From: Symbiodinium natans
Lineage: Eukaryota; Sar; Dinophyceae; Suessiales; Symbiodiniaceae
Assembly (NCBI GenBank): GCA_905221605.1
Contig: CAJNDS010002246.1
Span: 846,458 to 910,457, forward strand
Direction of reading: 5' to 3'
DNA length: 64,000 nt
In this document: positions 22,587-33,748 of the stretch, piece by piece
Layout of the letters: every line of letters begins with the position of its first letter
How positions within the stretch are numbered: the first letter of the stretch is position 1
Translations under genes and position numbers: made by a program
Notes under the pieces: generated by a model
Database searches by the model: none
What the model saw: the letters and a program-made list of their open reading frames with translations, nothing else
What the model was told of the DNA's origin: nothing

Positions 22587-22928
22587 AGGGAGATCTGCGA
22601 TAGGCTCTGCTGGTCCAGGTGGGTCCTTCGGGGGCTTGGCGCAAGGGACCGAGATGCATCGACGTCCCTGGCTCGCTCCGGAGATGCAGTACGTGGTGGC
22701 CGGGTTCTGGGGCTAGGAGGACGACGTACTCCCGGTGGTGGGTCCCTAATGCGGGGAGGGGCCGATGGGGTACCGCCTCCTCCCAACGCCAAATCGCCTC
22801 CATCAGCAGGAGTCGTCACACTAGGTTCCACAGAGGTGGAACAAGCGGCCAACTGAGGGTCTGCGATGGTTGCCTGCGTATCAGGGTTCCGGCACACCAG
22901 CTCGCCGGCCCTCCTGGGAGTGCCACAA

Positions 22929-23897
22929 TCAAGACTGATGCGGCGGCGGGCTGACCGCAGCAGCAACAGAGCCCCGGGCAGCCTTGGGCCCAGGCCTGGT
23001 CCATGGCGTGGTCCATCTCCCGCCACGAGGCGGCCCTGCCGTAGATTCGCCCGGGGCAGGAGATTGCTTTGGTGTCGATGCAACCACTCCTGAGACAACC
23101 CCCTCATCGAGGCTGGTACTACCCGCGGGCACAGGGCTGTTTCCCGGAGAGTCCACATCAATCGCAGTGTCAGACTCAAATTTGCCCGTTCGAACGGGCA
23201 GGAGGCGAAGGCCTTGGGGGGCTTGCTGGATCCCGGCCTTATGCTCAAAAGCCGGGTCCGTGTGCCGAGCAGGTCCGCGTTTGGGCGGCATCCTAATTTT
23301 CGTATCCCCTAGCAAATAGGTGAGGTATTTAGCCACCCCGTCCCCTTCCCGCACCGGTTGAAAGGGGACACAGTACACTGCACTGGGCAAGGGCTCCAGG
23401 ACGAAGCCACGCGTTTGCAGACTGGCGATCGTGCCAGAGTAGGAGTTGGACGTGTAGGAGGGAGATTCCCAGCCTTCGGTCCGAAGCGTTCGGTAAAGGA
23501 CCTCGTGTGTCTCTCCCCAAGTAGCTTTCAGTGCCCACGCCTGGTCCAGGGGTGGCGTACCGAAGAGGTCCAGCCCAACCTTGCGCTCAACGGGCAACAC
23601 AATGCTTGCCACCTTACGTTCCCTGAAGGCTTGCTTGTGTGATTCCCTTGCAATGCCGGGGCCATCCATGCTCCACAGGCTGGCTTGTGTGCGCAGGTAG
23701 TCGGAGCAATCAAGGAGTCCCCCCGTGGCACAGGCCGCCATTTGGAAGCATGCGCCTATTCCATCGGAGTAATGCGGTGCAACAAAAACAAGCGGCCCCA
23801 ACCCCCTAGTGAAGGAGGAGGTGGCCCGGGCAAAGCCCGCCTCGCTGTTTGAACAGGAAACCGGAGGCTCGACATGTGACGAAAACACAGACACCAT
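22929..23897 (-). pseudogene. C-terminal part of SF1 helicase, frameshifted, plus linker
   Basis: The first 45 residues continue the helicase: AGFARATSSFTRGLGPLVFV aligns with the VA.TRA..GL.iv region that closes Upf1/Dna2-type SF1 helicases. The join to the preceding frame lies near 23880 and needs a frame change. The rest is unknown, ending in a Pro/Gly/Ser/Arg-rich linker. Confidence 0.5.
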
Positions 23898-25413
23898 GAG
23901 TGGGGCCAGTGGAGCAGGCGGTGGTGATAGCGCTGAAGAAGCGTTTCAGAGCCGCAATGTGTTTCATAAGGAAGGTTCTAAATGCTACAAGACTCCATGT
24001 GTTAGGCGGACCAGCTAACGGGAAGTCCTCGGCGGTTTGACATGCCTCCATGAGGCTCATATGGTCTCCTCCTAGCTGCTCCGCCGGGACACTTTTTTGC
24101 AGCATGAACTTCATTTGGACCACAATTTTGGCATACTGGGAGACTAACCCAATGGGCGATGCCGGGTACACCTGGTGCCCAAAGGTAAGCACAATGTCCG
24201 CCAGCACCCTGCTGAGGTCATAGCTGTTGCCTAACTTGGTTTGGGTCTCATCCTGACCAGGCACCCGTACCCATCTACAGGTCTCCATCCACCTGCCAGC
24301 AGGGCTACGCAGAGGCCGCTCGAGCAGATGCTGCACCGTGGGACCTGGCGGCATGCGAAGGTAGGGAGCTCGGCCCCTCAGCTCGAAAGTACAGGCCTCC
24401 GAATACCGACATGCATACAGGATGGCAGCAATCTCTGGGGGCAGGCGCATGGAGGAACAGAGCGAGAGATTGACGGCCGGTCCGACAATGGCCTTGAGCC
24501 CGGCGGCCTGCATGACTGTCTCTGCTTGTTTCGGCTTGACGATACTCATGCAAAGGATCGACTCTAGCATGGAAACCGGTGAAAATAAGACATCGGAAAA
24601 GCCCGAGCCCGAGCTGGGCTTGCCCCAAGAAGGCATCTCGGACTGTCCCTTTTTCCACGGTCCTGCATTTTTGGCCGTCTGTCTGAGCAGTGCCGCGGGC
24701 AAGGTGGCCGGCGTGTAAAGGTCCGCAGGGGCCGCATTGAGGCCACAAGTCTTTTGCTCCAACAGTTCAGTGACATAGTGGTAGTTGGGTCGGGACCCTC
24801 CTGCGGGCTGTCTGTGATCACCGATCATGACGTCAAGTGCATGCTTGATGTGCGTCAGAATGGTATTGGAGCCTGGTGTGCCCAGTTGCTGTGCTTCATC
24901 TCGGAGCAGCAGCTCCACATCCTTTAGGCGATTAATGAGCAACGAGTAAGGGAAGCTGAGCCGTGCCACGATCGTCCCGTGTGTCGTGGCTACCAGTAGC
25001 CCTCGATTCACATCATGCGCGTCAAAGGGGAGCTTGTAAGTATCCTTTTCCTTGTTGCCCGGTATGCGAGTGATGCGATTGCGAACAAAGTCATTGCTGG
25101 CTGACGTTAACCTATCCACCGTCTCGACATAGGCCCGGACCGACTCGTTGCCATGAGCAGTGTACAGGGTAAGTCGACTCGTCAGGCAAGCCACAAGCAC
25201 TCCAAGAAAAGCACATGAGCGCGTTTTGCCACTGCCAGGCGCTCCAGTAATGAATACGGAGGTGCGATTTGCAGCCAAACCGTAGGAGCAAGCTCCCAGC
25301 AGCGCCGCCAGATGGCCATCAGCTCCCCAAAAGGTGTCGCCGAGACACGCCAGGAAGGTGGGGCCCACCGCGAGCGCAAAAATACTTGCTCGATTCCGCG
25401 GGGTCGTGTTCAT
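23806..25413 (-). pseudogene. SF1 (Upf1/Dna2-like) helicase core, frameshifted
   Basis: Residues 57-64 are a Walker A motif (GAPGSGKT), 172-176 the Walker B/DEAQ box (RDEAQQ), 198-202 motif III (GDHRQ). Later LCSSMRLPPEIAAILY matches the L..syRm.p.i motif IV region. DEAQ/GDh.Q combinations are typical of Upf1/Dna2-type superfamily 1 helicases. The true N-terminus lies in the upstream frame; a frame change near 25400 joins them. The C-terminal motifs move to the next frame near 23880. Within a retroelement this is unusual: LINEs do not normally carry a helicase. Confidence 0.68.
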
Positions 25414-26371
25414 TGCTCAACGAGTCAGGGGGCAAGCGCAGACACTCCGCATGCCACAGCGCAGGAGTCCGGGCGTCCTCTTGGCTGGGCAGCGGAGCAT
25501 CTGGTAGCGTCGCTAACACGCCGGTCAGTCGCTGCGGAGTCCATTCCTTGCCATAAGTTTGCTCCTCAGCGAGCCAATTTGTGAGGAAGGTATTCAAGGG
25601 ATTCGTGGACCCTGGGCCTCCGGCTGGCGATGGTTGGTCAGTTTGCGTTTCATGCCTACCCCTGAAAACTTGGCAAACCTCCGGATGAATCAACTGGGCC
25701 CACAAATCGTGCCAATGCCCTTTAACAACCAATCCGATGATCAGAACAAGCACAAGGTCCGTGAGAAAACCCGGGAGCCAGTGCGGTTGCCGAATGGCAT
25801 CAAGAGGTGAGTCTTCCATCGGAATTCCTAATGCGACATGCTGCCGCTCCTTGGGCATGTGCAGCAGTGCATCCCAAAGCGGGGTGGAAGCTCCACCAGG
25901 CAGCACCTCGAGCTGGCTAACTCTTGGTAGTGTTTGTTGGTTCACGAAATGGCTGTGCTGCTCATCTGTCAGGAGCAGGGCAATGGGGAGATTGACTGGC
26001 TGCATTGCTTTGCTCTCGCCCGGGCCGGTGCGGAGCTTTTTAGGGGATAGGAGCTCAATGAACACACCGGGGTATGCCACATCCCGTCCACCCTCTCGCA
26101 AGGTAACCAGCAAGGCAGTACCTTTGGCGGGGACTTTGCCAGCAACCGCAAACCACAGTCTACTCCATTCAGGGACATCAATTAACTCAGGTGTGAGAAG
26201 GATGACTGACGCCTTTGGACAGACTCGGTGAAGCAGGCAGATCGGCCAGGTGTCCGCCACAGGTGTGCCGGCACGCTTTACTGCTGCTTGCTCTGGGTAA
26301 TGGTATTGCTCCGAAGGCTCCTCCTCAATTTCTGCCTCAGAGGCCATGGCTAAGAACTGGTAGCCCAGCAT
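25319..26371 (-). pseudogene. Unknown frame between hydrolase and helicase segments
   Basis: 350 residues open, no recognised domain. It has an acidic N-terminal stretch (EAEIEEEPSEQ) and one hydrophobic run (TDLVLVLIIGLVVKG) that could be a membrane helix or a buried strand. Its end overlaps the helicase frame; the coding sense passes to that frame near 25400, so it is probably the N-terminal region of the same decayed protein. Confidence 0.42.
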
Positions 26372-26404
26372 GTCAACAAGGCGCTCAAGTGGCAGGTGGG
26401 GGAG

Positions 26405-27532
26405 TTACATGTCCAGCACAAGTTTCATCGTGGGGCCCAGCTCATGATACGGTAGTGGCAGGTCCGTCAGGTGCGGCTTTGCTTCCGCCAAGAGGACTTT
26501 GATGCATTCACTTCGTAGGTCTGCGATACCCCGATTTGAGGCAGGGGGCCGCCGGAGAAATTTCTCCAGGTCGGGGCGGGTTATCAGTCGTCCTAGTACG
26601 GATTTGACGAATGCTTGGGAATCTCCCGGCAGCTGGACAGAGCCGCAGGCGACACCCATTAAGGATGCTCGGACTGCGCGATCAAGCCGAGGGTCAGCCA
26701 AGCCACAAATCTTTCGAGTAAGGTCTTTATGCACATAGTCCCCCGGCGTAAGCTGGAAGAGCTCCTCACTTTCGACAAAGTGGCCATAAGAGTGCCCACC
26801 ATTGCCGAGTGCATCAGACCCGGAGAAATAGTAAAGGCGTGCTCCCTCGCGGATCGCTCGCTCTCTTGCTGCCAAACTGGGCCGGAAGATGCAGAGCTGG
26901 TCGCTCTCATGGTGAACAAGGCTAACAGCATGCCGCAATTCCGAGGTAAGAATATAGCGCAACATGGCTCGTGGCATGGCTATTCCGCCCAAGCGTGCGT
27001 CGATGGGGACAAAGTCACCCTTGCATTGGGGAAGTTGTTGACGCTCGTGCCACGCAATAACCGCAGCTGCGCCCGTATAGGAACCTGCTGAGAATCCAGC
27101 GACGCGCAATTTGCATTCACCTGCTCTACCCGCGGCGAGGCTCACATGCAAAGCCGTTAACGCAGCAGTGTGTGGCATGTGCAAGTGGGCCAAGGCAGGG
27201 TGCATTGTTAAGGAGGCTTCGACGGAGCTAATCCTAGCTCTCACAGCAGCAGGCAATCCACATCCTTCCACCTTGGGGTACAAAGCACGCGCCCACACCT
27301 GGGCAGCCTGAGGCAGGAGCAGCAGAGCATGGGATGCGTTGCCGCTGGACGAGAGCAGTAGCGGGCGATTAGTGAGGTCGTATCTGACAGGCTTACCCTG
27401 GTTTTCACGGACTGCCTCCATCTCCAGGCCCGTCAGTGCATAAGAGTTGGCGGTGTGGATGATACTGCCGGACACAGAGGGGGCGTATTCTCTTTCTTCC
27501 CGTTCATCCCACTGATGAAGAGCGACCGACAC
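26405..27532 (-). CDS. Alpha/beta-hydrolase-like segment
   Basis: 375 residues. LRVAGFSAGSYTGAAAV has the GxSxG nucleophile elbow (Ser about 148). Downstream, LVHHESDQLC could supply the acid and GGHSYGHFV the catalytic His, in the order expected for an alpha/beta hydrolase. The substrate cannot be guessed; lipase- or thioesterase-type activity is possible. It lies just upstream of the helicase frames on the same strand and may be part of one long protein. The last residues (PYHELGPTMKLVLDM) end at a stop 34 bases before the next frame's ATG. Confidence 0.5.
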   Translation of the reverse strand: MSVALHQWDEREEREYAPSVSGSIIHTANSYALTGLEMEAVRENQGKPVRYDLTNRPLLLSSSGNASHALLLLPQAAQVWARALYPKVEGCGLPAAVRARISSVEASLTMHPALAHLHMPHTAALTALHVSLAAGRAGECKLRVAGFSAGSYTGAAAVIAWHERQQLPQCKGDFVPIDARLGGIAMPRAMLRYILTSELRHAVSLVHHESDQLCIFRPSLAARERAIREGARLYYFSGSDALGNGGHSYGHFVESEELFQLTPGDYVHKDLTRKICGLADPRLDRAVRASLMGVACGSVQLPGDSQAFVKSVLGRLITRPDLEKFLRRPPASNRGIADLRSECIKVLLAEAKPHLTDLPLPYHELGPTMKLVLDM

Positions 27533-28519
27533 TCCCCTGCAGGCGTTAAGTAAGGCTTTGGGGGCGGGTACTGGAAAGCAGGAAAGGCGAAGGCTGCAAG
27601 GGCTTGCTGCACCTGCAGGGCTAGTCCGTCGTCCCAGTATTGGCTAAGGCCCAAAGGCGTGGCCTTAGTATCTTCCACAAAGAGAGTCCAGGGCAAATCC
27701 GCCTGCGCAAACCATGCATGCGAGGCGGCAGCCAGCATAGCTAGCTGCCCTTTCGGGGTGTTAGGCCGACTGCGCCATTTCGGGGTGGCTTTGCAAGAGG
27801 ACAAGACCTCTTTTTTCCAATACATGAGAACCCCAGGGAAAAGTTGGAGCCTCACTGGCCCACCGAAGCCCACAGAGGGACGGTGGAACCATTGCCCCAA
27901 ATGGACTCGGGCAAGGTGGGCAGCCGGTTCACGTTTCCCCAGAGCTGCAAGATACTTTTCCCTTTAGCGCCATATCCGTGCACAAACGGGGGGGGCATAA
28001 CCTCCGCATAACGATTGGCCATGAACAAGTCGGGACCAGGGAGGATCGCCAATCGGGAATGAGAATTGCCATAACCGATGAGCAAGGGGAGGAAGCCCTG
28101 CTCGTAAGGACCTTGCCCCCAAGTTCGGACTCCTTTTTTACCTGCCCAACAGGGGAACTGCCAAAGTTAATCTGTGGCTCCGGCCGGCCAACCTCAAGGT
28201 TCGCCGTCTTCCACGCAAGCTCATGCACATACCTGCCGAGCAACGCCCACGCAAACACGAAGTCCGAATGCCTGCTGGCCTTTGTTCCAGCAAGAGGGGT
28301 ATTGCGCAGGCACTGCAAAAGGTGGACTTGGTCCAACGGCACCTGATCATGCATGCCAGGCAATGGAGTGGGCACTCCATTGGGCATGATGATTCGCTGA
28401 AACGCTTGGCCCAACGCGGAGTGTATGGAAGCCACCGCACTAGCAACATCGTCCGGAATGCAGAAGCAAGGGGGCTGGGGGTGCCTAGCATCTGGGGCAT
28501 CCGGAGAAAAAAGCACCAA
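27433..28519 (-). pseudogene. Unknown coding block, broken by frameshifts
   Basis: Three overlapping minus-strand frames (27929-28519, 27852-28085, 27433-27900) hand over to one another, each with normal protein composition (for example GNSHSRLAILPGPDLFMANR). This is the pattern of one ancestral frame broken by indels. No domain is recognised. It leads into the hydrolase-like segment. Confidence 0.42.
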
Positions 28520-29089
28520 TCCACCATTTGCCTCAAGTTGGTTCTCTGACGCTCTATGCGTGTCAACCTTACACGATTACTGCGGGATCGCACTTGCTCC
28601 AGGTCTTTGTTGCCAAGCGAGGACAACTGCACTGGCCACTCTAGGGACTGGTGATATTGCGATGACCAGGCAGTTGCAAGCAGGCGTCATCCAACCTGAT
28701 GAACCGGATGCAGCCGGTTAGTGCGGAACACATGCACAGCGAGGACGGTGGGAAGGTGCTTAACACCTCCCAGTCGTTGCCACCTCCAGCACCAGCATTA
28801 AAGGATTTGCCGCTCTGGCACGACGGCCATACATCAGCTTAATGCGCTTTATCGGGGGCTGCCGACCAGCCGACCTGACGCATGCGTGATCAAAACTTTC
28901 CGGAATCCACTCCAGGCGGCGTGCTGCCACTGCGTGCGGCCGCGGAAGCAGTTGTCGGTGAGGTCTAACCCTGAAGGGTTCCATCCTGCGATCGACTACC
29001 AGGCACTGCTTGGCTGTTTGCTTCACAGCTCCGGACTGCAGAGTTCGCAGGTGCCCACGTCCTTCTCTGTGACCAGTCGCTGCTTCTTG

Positions 29090-29510
29090 TACGTTTGGCA
29101 GCCTGCAAGAGCCCAACATCTCCATGGTCTGCACAGCTTTTGTTCAGGCAGCTCCGTCAGATAGCATCCAGGCGGGCGGAGCCAGTCTGCCCTACCACTG
29201 GCCAAGCACAGCGACAACGGCCCTCTTGAAGGTCAAGTTACTCCACAGGTGTTCAATGGCTTCTTGCCAGGGCAGCGGGGCATATTTTTCACGTTCAAGT
29301 GCCCACAACCTGGAAGAAGCAGCACCACCGCATTGACCTCTTCAGAGTCGTCATTCGGACGTGACACCACAAAGGGAAGGGTTGTATTGCCATAACACAC
29401 TGTGATCCAAGGATTGTCTTGTCCCGCGATGAGCGGTAAGGCAACCAGTGTGGACGGCTGCTGGGTCTCAAAGCCAAGAGGTTCTTCATGGCACAGAAAC
29501 GGCAACCTAC
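29090..29510. repeat. Dispersed copy of the 18.8-20.0 kb coding repeat
   Basis: Same orientation and order as 19535-19975: GGCAGCCTGCAAGAGCCCAA, then TAGCATCCAGGCG, then GGCTGCTGGGTCTCAAAGCC. The minus frame reads LPFVVSRPNDDSEEVNAVVL in this copy and LPFVVSRPNDDSGEANAVVL in the other, so protein sequence is conserved. The helicase/hydrolase block lies between these two direct repeats. Confidence 0.7.
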
Positions 29511-30743
29511 CCGGTCAAGAGGAAGCAGAGAAGATCAAAACTGGACAGTCTGACTAAGAGCCATGAAGTCCAGCGCGAAGCCACACACGTTGGCCAACTT
29601 GCTTACGCCGCTTCCTGACCGTCTGCCCATGCCAAGAGAGGCTGCAACTGCAGTAAAGATGCAATCAATGCTTGCAATTCACTAGATCAGGCAAGACAAC
29701 ATCGCTTACTCCACTTTATCACCCTTTGTCTGTGGAGGAGGGAAATGCAGAAAGGTCGCGCTGCCATTTGTTCCGTCTCCGCACAAAATTCGGGCTAAGA
29801 GTCACTTCCCAAATGCCCATCATCCTTGAGCATATGCATGGTCTCCTCATCTAGATGCTTAAGGATGTTAGTAGCAATGCGTTTATCAAGAAACACGCTA
29901 CCCACTCCAGGATAATGGCATGATCGTGGGGAACTGCATCAGACACTGCAAGAGCACATCAACTTTACTAGCGGTGAAACGTCACGCCAGGCTGTGCCCG
30001 ATGATGGGCCTTGCTCAGGCCAAAACGGCGTTCTGTTGCGGTCCAGGCGGGCGCCTAAACATGGCTGCCAATCACTCAACCCCGAATCTTCAAACATATG
30101 GACATGGTCAATCTTTCCACGCAGGCACAAACTGCCAACTTAAGAGGACGCAGGGCGTGTGTCAAACAAACGCAAGTGCATGCCTTAATAGAACAAGCGC
30201 TCTCACGTGGCAGAAAGAAATTTAAACATTCTTCTTGACTTGCCTTGTGGCCTGGATCTTCATTGCTTGGAGGGTGGCTTTAGCTTGGGCCGCAATACTA
30301 CCTTTACAGATGTGTCAAAGGAAGGCATTACTATCCATTCCTACAGTCCTTTGCAGCAAATGTTTGGGTTGCACCGTTTGCGCTTTGGGGGCGCGTGCTA
30401 GGTGGATGCTGAAGATTTCCCTGGCCTCAGGTACATTGGGAAGGGGTGGGTGCGCAGGACTGTGGCATGTGAGGAGGCGCAGGAGGGAACAAGCGCACCT
30501 TTCATGTCAATTTCAATAGCGCGGTCCAATGGCCAAGAAACGTGTTGGCCTCTTACTTGTTTGCCAGTGCTGGATGGCATAGTATCTTCCCTGATGCGAG
30601 GATGACCTTCTGTGTTGGACGAGCCCTCGCCACAACGTATCAAGTTCCGCTGGTGGTTTAATACGATTGTAGATGCAAAAGCGCAAAAGCAGTTTAGGGT
30701 TCCAAGTGGCGGAGATTCAAGAGAGATAATTTCGGCCCCAGAC
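29511..30743. other. Stretch between RNase H-like frame and dispersed repeat
   Basis: No supported gene. It is probably the decayed end of ORF2 followed by the original 3' untranslated region, or the junction of a nested element. No poly(T) marks such a junction. Confidence 0.4.
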
Positions 30744-31286
30744 TCAAGATCCTGTGGCCTGCACATGCCATTGTTTGGAAGGCAACAGGATAGGCGGAAA
30801 CCGCGCAGTGTTGATTTGCATATGAGGCATTGCATCAAGTTTTCGCACCAGGTCCTCCCTGTGGAGTCTCAGGGCTCCAGCGAAATGCTCAACAATGTTA
30901 CTGCAGTCACCTTGAATGATAACTTCCTCAATTTGATTGCCAGCAGCAAGGAATAATGCCTTGTCTAGCGTTGCGTCAGCGGCATATATTCCCGCAAACA
31001 TAGAGTCTGGGCAAGGCTGAAGCGGGATGGCTATCGTGTCGAGAAGTACTGGGACAGGCCCAGGTGACCAAACGATACCACCCGCTCCACCACTATTTTC
31101 TTGCACATGGCAGCTGCCATCAAATTGGGCGACAAGGTGTGTATCTTTGACCGGTTTTAATTCAACAATAAGAGGCGTGCTAGCAGGGATTGGCCTCAAC
31201 GCAGTTACTTTTAGGTGCAGGTTGCCGCAGGGACACATTTTGGGCCAAAGAGCGACATTAGGAACACCTAGGGTCTGCTGATACAT
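30744..31286 (-). pseudogene. RNase H-like domain of the retroelement
   Basis: AQFDGSC followed by GGAGGIVW matches the first strand of RNase H with its catalytic Asp. IEEVIIQGDCSNIVEH matches the D-containing strand (usually .. i.tDs..v). The usual Glu in the A.E...AL helix is not visible (the segment reads AGIYAADATLDKAL), so the enzyme may be inactive or the alignment shifted. It follows ORF2 by 47 bases in another frame. Confidence 0.55.
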
Positions 31287-31333
31287 GGGAGCAAGCAGGT
31301 AGTGCTGGGCATCTAAAGTCGCTAAGACATCTC

Positions 31334-33748
31334 CTATGTTGGCGTTCTTGGGAGAGATGTAACACCTTGGGCACTTGCTTTGATTAAGGCAGAGAGAGGA
31401 TGCTTAACCTCAATCGAAAGCCCACCGTCATTGCAACAGGGTTTGCAACGTTCCGTGTCAATCCACCATGCTGGTAACGTTTTGGGAAGCAGCATCCGCG
31501 GGATGGTATTCCAAAGTCGCGAAGCAAGCTTGGGTATATTATTGATGTGCTTTGCCCGTTGTGGTTTTTCGCACCATCCAGGGTGCCAGGTACATTGCTC
31601 TTCCATGACATACCTTCGAATAGTTGCAATCCATGCTAGCAGGGTTGCACAGAATTTTTTGTCCACCTCACCCTCAATATCGGCCTTGGGAAGGGCACTG
31701 TGGCAAAGGGAATCGAACGAGGCAGTGCTAGCGTACCCCAAAGTAACTAGAACAATGAAGAGTGGGGCTTTAGTGACTACGCAGGCAGTAAGCCAATGTT
31801 CTGTCGTGTTTGCCCCCAAGCCACAAAGCAAGCAATGACTTTGGATAAAGGTACACTGGTGCTCATTTGGTATGGCGGCTCTATAAGTAATAGTTCTAGT
31901 TGGGGCACCAGGTATTGCAGCACATTGCAGAAGCGGTGCTTGGCTGACATCACAACAAGGCAGCATGCACCCGATGGTTTGGGCAAGGTCATCGGGGCAG
32001 CTTTGGTTGAGATGACAAAGTTTGCAGACCGGCCTTCTTCCGAACCCATTGTCATACCAGAGTTCCTTTCCCTTTTGGTCGCGTAGGCAAGTTCTACATT
32101 GCTCATCCCTAGAAGCAAATTGCCTATACACGAAGTACGCGTCGGCTTCCTCGACAATTGCCCATCTTAGTGCGTAGCAACGAGTGACATCGGAGGCCAC
32201 GTTCCTTGGAGGGAGATTAAGAGCAAGCAGAATGGCACATAGTTGACTCTCGTGTACATGGTTCGCAACTTTTTGTCGAAGGTATCCTTGCGCTTCCACA
32301 CAAGCAGCGTTTCGCAGCACAGCTCTAAGTGCAATTTGCGCGTGCTTGAGCTTGCGACCGCCTGAGTGAGGGCTCACTCCAGGCGGCGCAGCAGAAAGGG
32401 CATCTTGGCATTTGCTCTTGAACTGCTCAATAATCGGTGAATCTCCTAAAGAAACAGATTTCTGGATGGCTTGTTTAGCCTGCAAAAGCAACGAATTGTA
32501 GAAGGGAAGGTTGACAGCATGAGCATTCTCAAGGTCATGTAGGATAACATTTAGAGCCCATTTGCCCCTCCAGCGTAGCAGTAGACCAACTTTAGACAAT
32601 GTGGCGCTCATCTCAGGATCCATTGCCCTAGGCGCTTTGATAAAATCAAGAACGCCCGCAAGGTGTTTAGCTTGAATCCAAGGGCGCCTTAGAATAGTCG
32701 AGCTGGCGATGGCTAACGCTTTGAGCAAATGCCTTCTAGTGAAAGCATACAAGGAGTTGCAGAAGAGAGGGCAAGAGGCAATGAAAGCCGTATGAAATTG
32801 AATTCTGGCAGGCATTGAAGCCGTAAGAGAAAGAGCTTGCTTGTTCCTTCTCAACATATTGCACAAGGCTTTGTCGAGGATTAGCGTGCGCAAGGAGACA
32901 TCTGACATTTTTTTTTGCCCAACCCAGTTGATTTCATCAATAGGTGTTGCCTGTTCCCACTCATATTTCGAGATGCGGCCTCGCAGGATAAAGCCCAACA
33001 TTGTTGCAGTCTCTGCAATAATCTTAGACCCCCATGGCGTTGTATCGAGGAGTAGGATATCAGCAGTTTTGAAGGGTTTGCTGGTAAGGATAGAGGTCTT
33101 GCATTGACATTTGCAAGGTGACGTGATAATGCAAGCCAGCAAAGCTTGGAAGTTGCGCTGCTGCGTACACATACATTGCAACATGTCACGAGCTAAAATG
33201 TAGCACTCGTTGCCACTGACAAGGAGCAGTCCGTGTTGTATGTCAAGTCTGGCTAGGGACATCATCATAGCCTGATCCAGGCTGTGCACATTTGTTTGGA
33301 GAAGCAAGCACAAGGCTTGCTGCAATGAAGGACCTCCGATAGTGAGAGCACTACATGGAGGGAGCTGGTTTACTTCAATCCAAGCCACGCCAAAGTAGGA
33401 GATGCTTACCCTGGCATTCTCTGGGAGTGCTTGCAAGGAAGTAAACCCAGCTTGAAAGCAATGATGCCGAAGAACTTGCAAGCCAGCACTGTGCGCTGGT
33501 TCGAAAGTTCTTTGTGCCTGTTCGACCCATTGCAGGCCTCTGGATGCTGCGCTATTATCATCCATGTAAGCAGTTAATCTAAGGAAGGAAGAAATGTCAT
33601 GTAGCGCCCAAATCAAGGGGTCTAAGGCAAGACAGAAAAGGACGACAGAGGTTGCTCTTCCCATAGCAAGGCCTTGATGGATAGAAATAGAGCAGGAAAC
33701 CTTGCACTTTGTGCTGGGTGCGACGCCCAAACATGAGGTGAATGACAT
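31334..33748 (-). pseudogene. Retroelement ORF2, second part: RT catalytic end and zinc knuckle
   Basis: The frame opens inside the RT: HQGLAMGRATSVVLFCLALD is motif B and AYMDDNSAA (about 33556-33567) the catalytic YMDD motif C. After the RT thumb, CLLCGLGANTTEHWLTAC matches the zinc knuckle (C..C ... eH...C) found near the C-terminus of many LINE proteins; another CxxC-rich stretch (CRTCLRDQ ... CKLCHLNQSC) precedes it. The frame joins the first part of ORF2 through a one-base shift near 33700, so this copy cannot make an intact RT without recoding. Confidence 0.78.
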
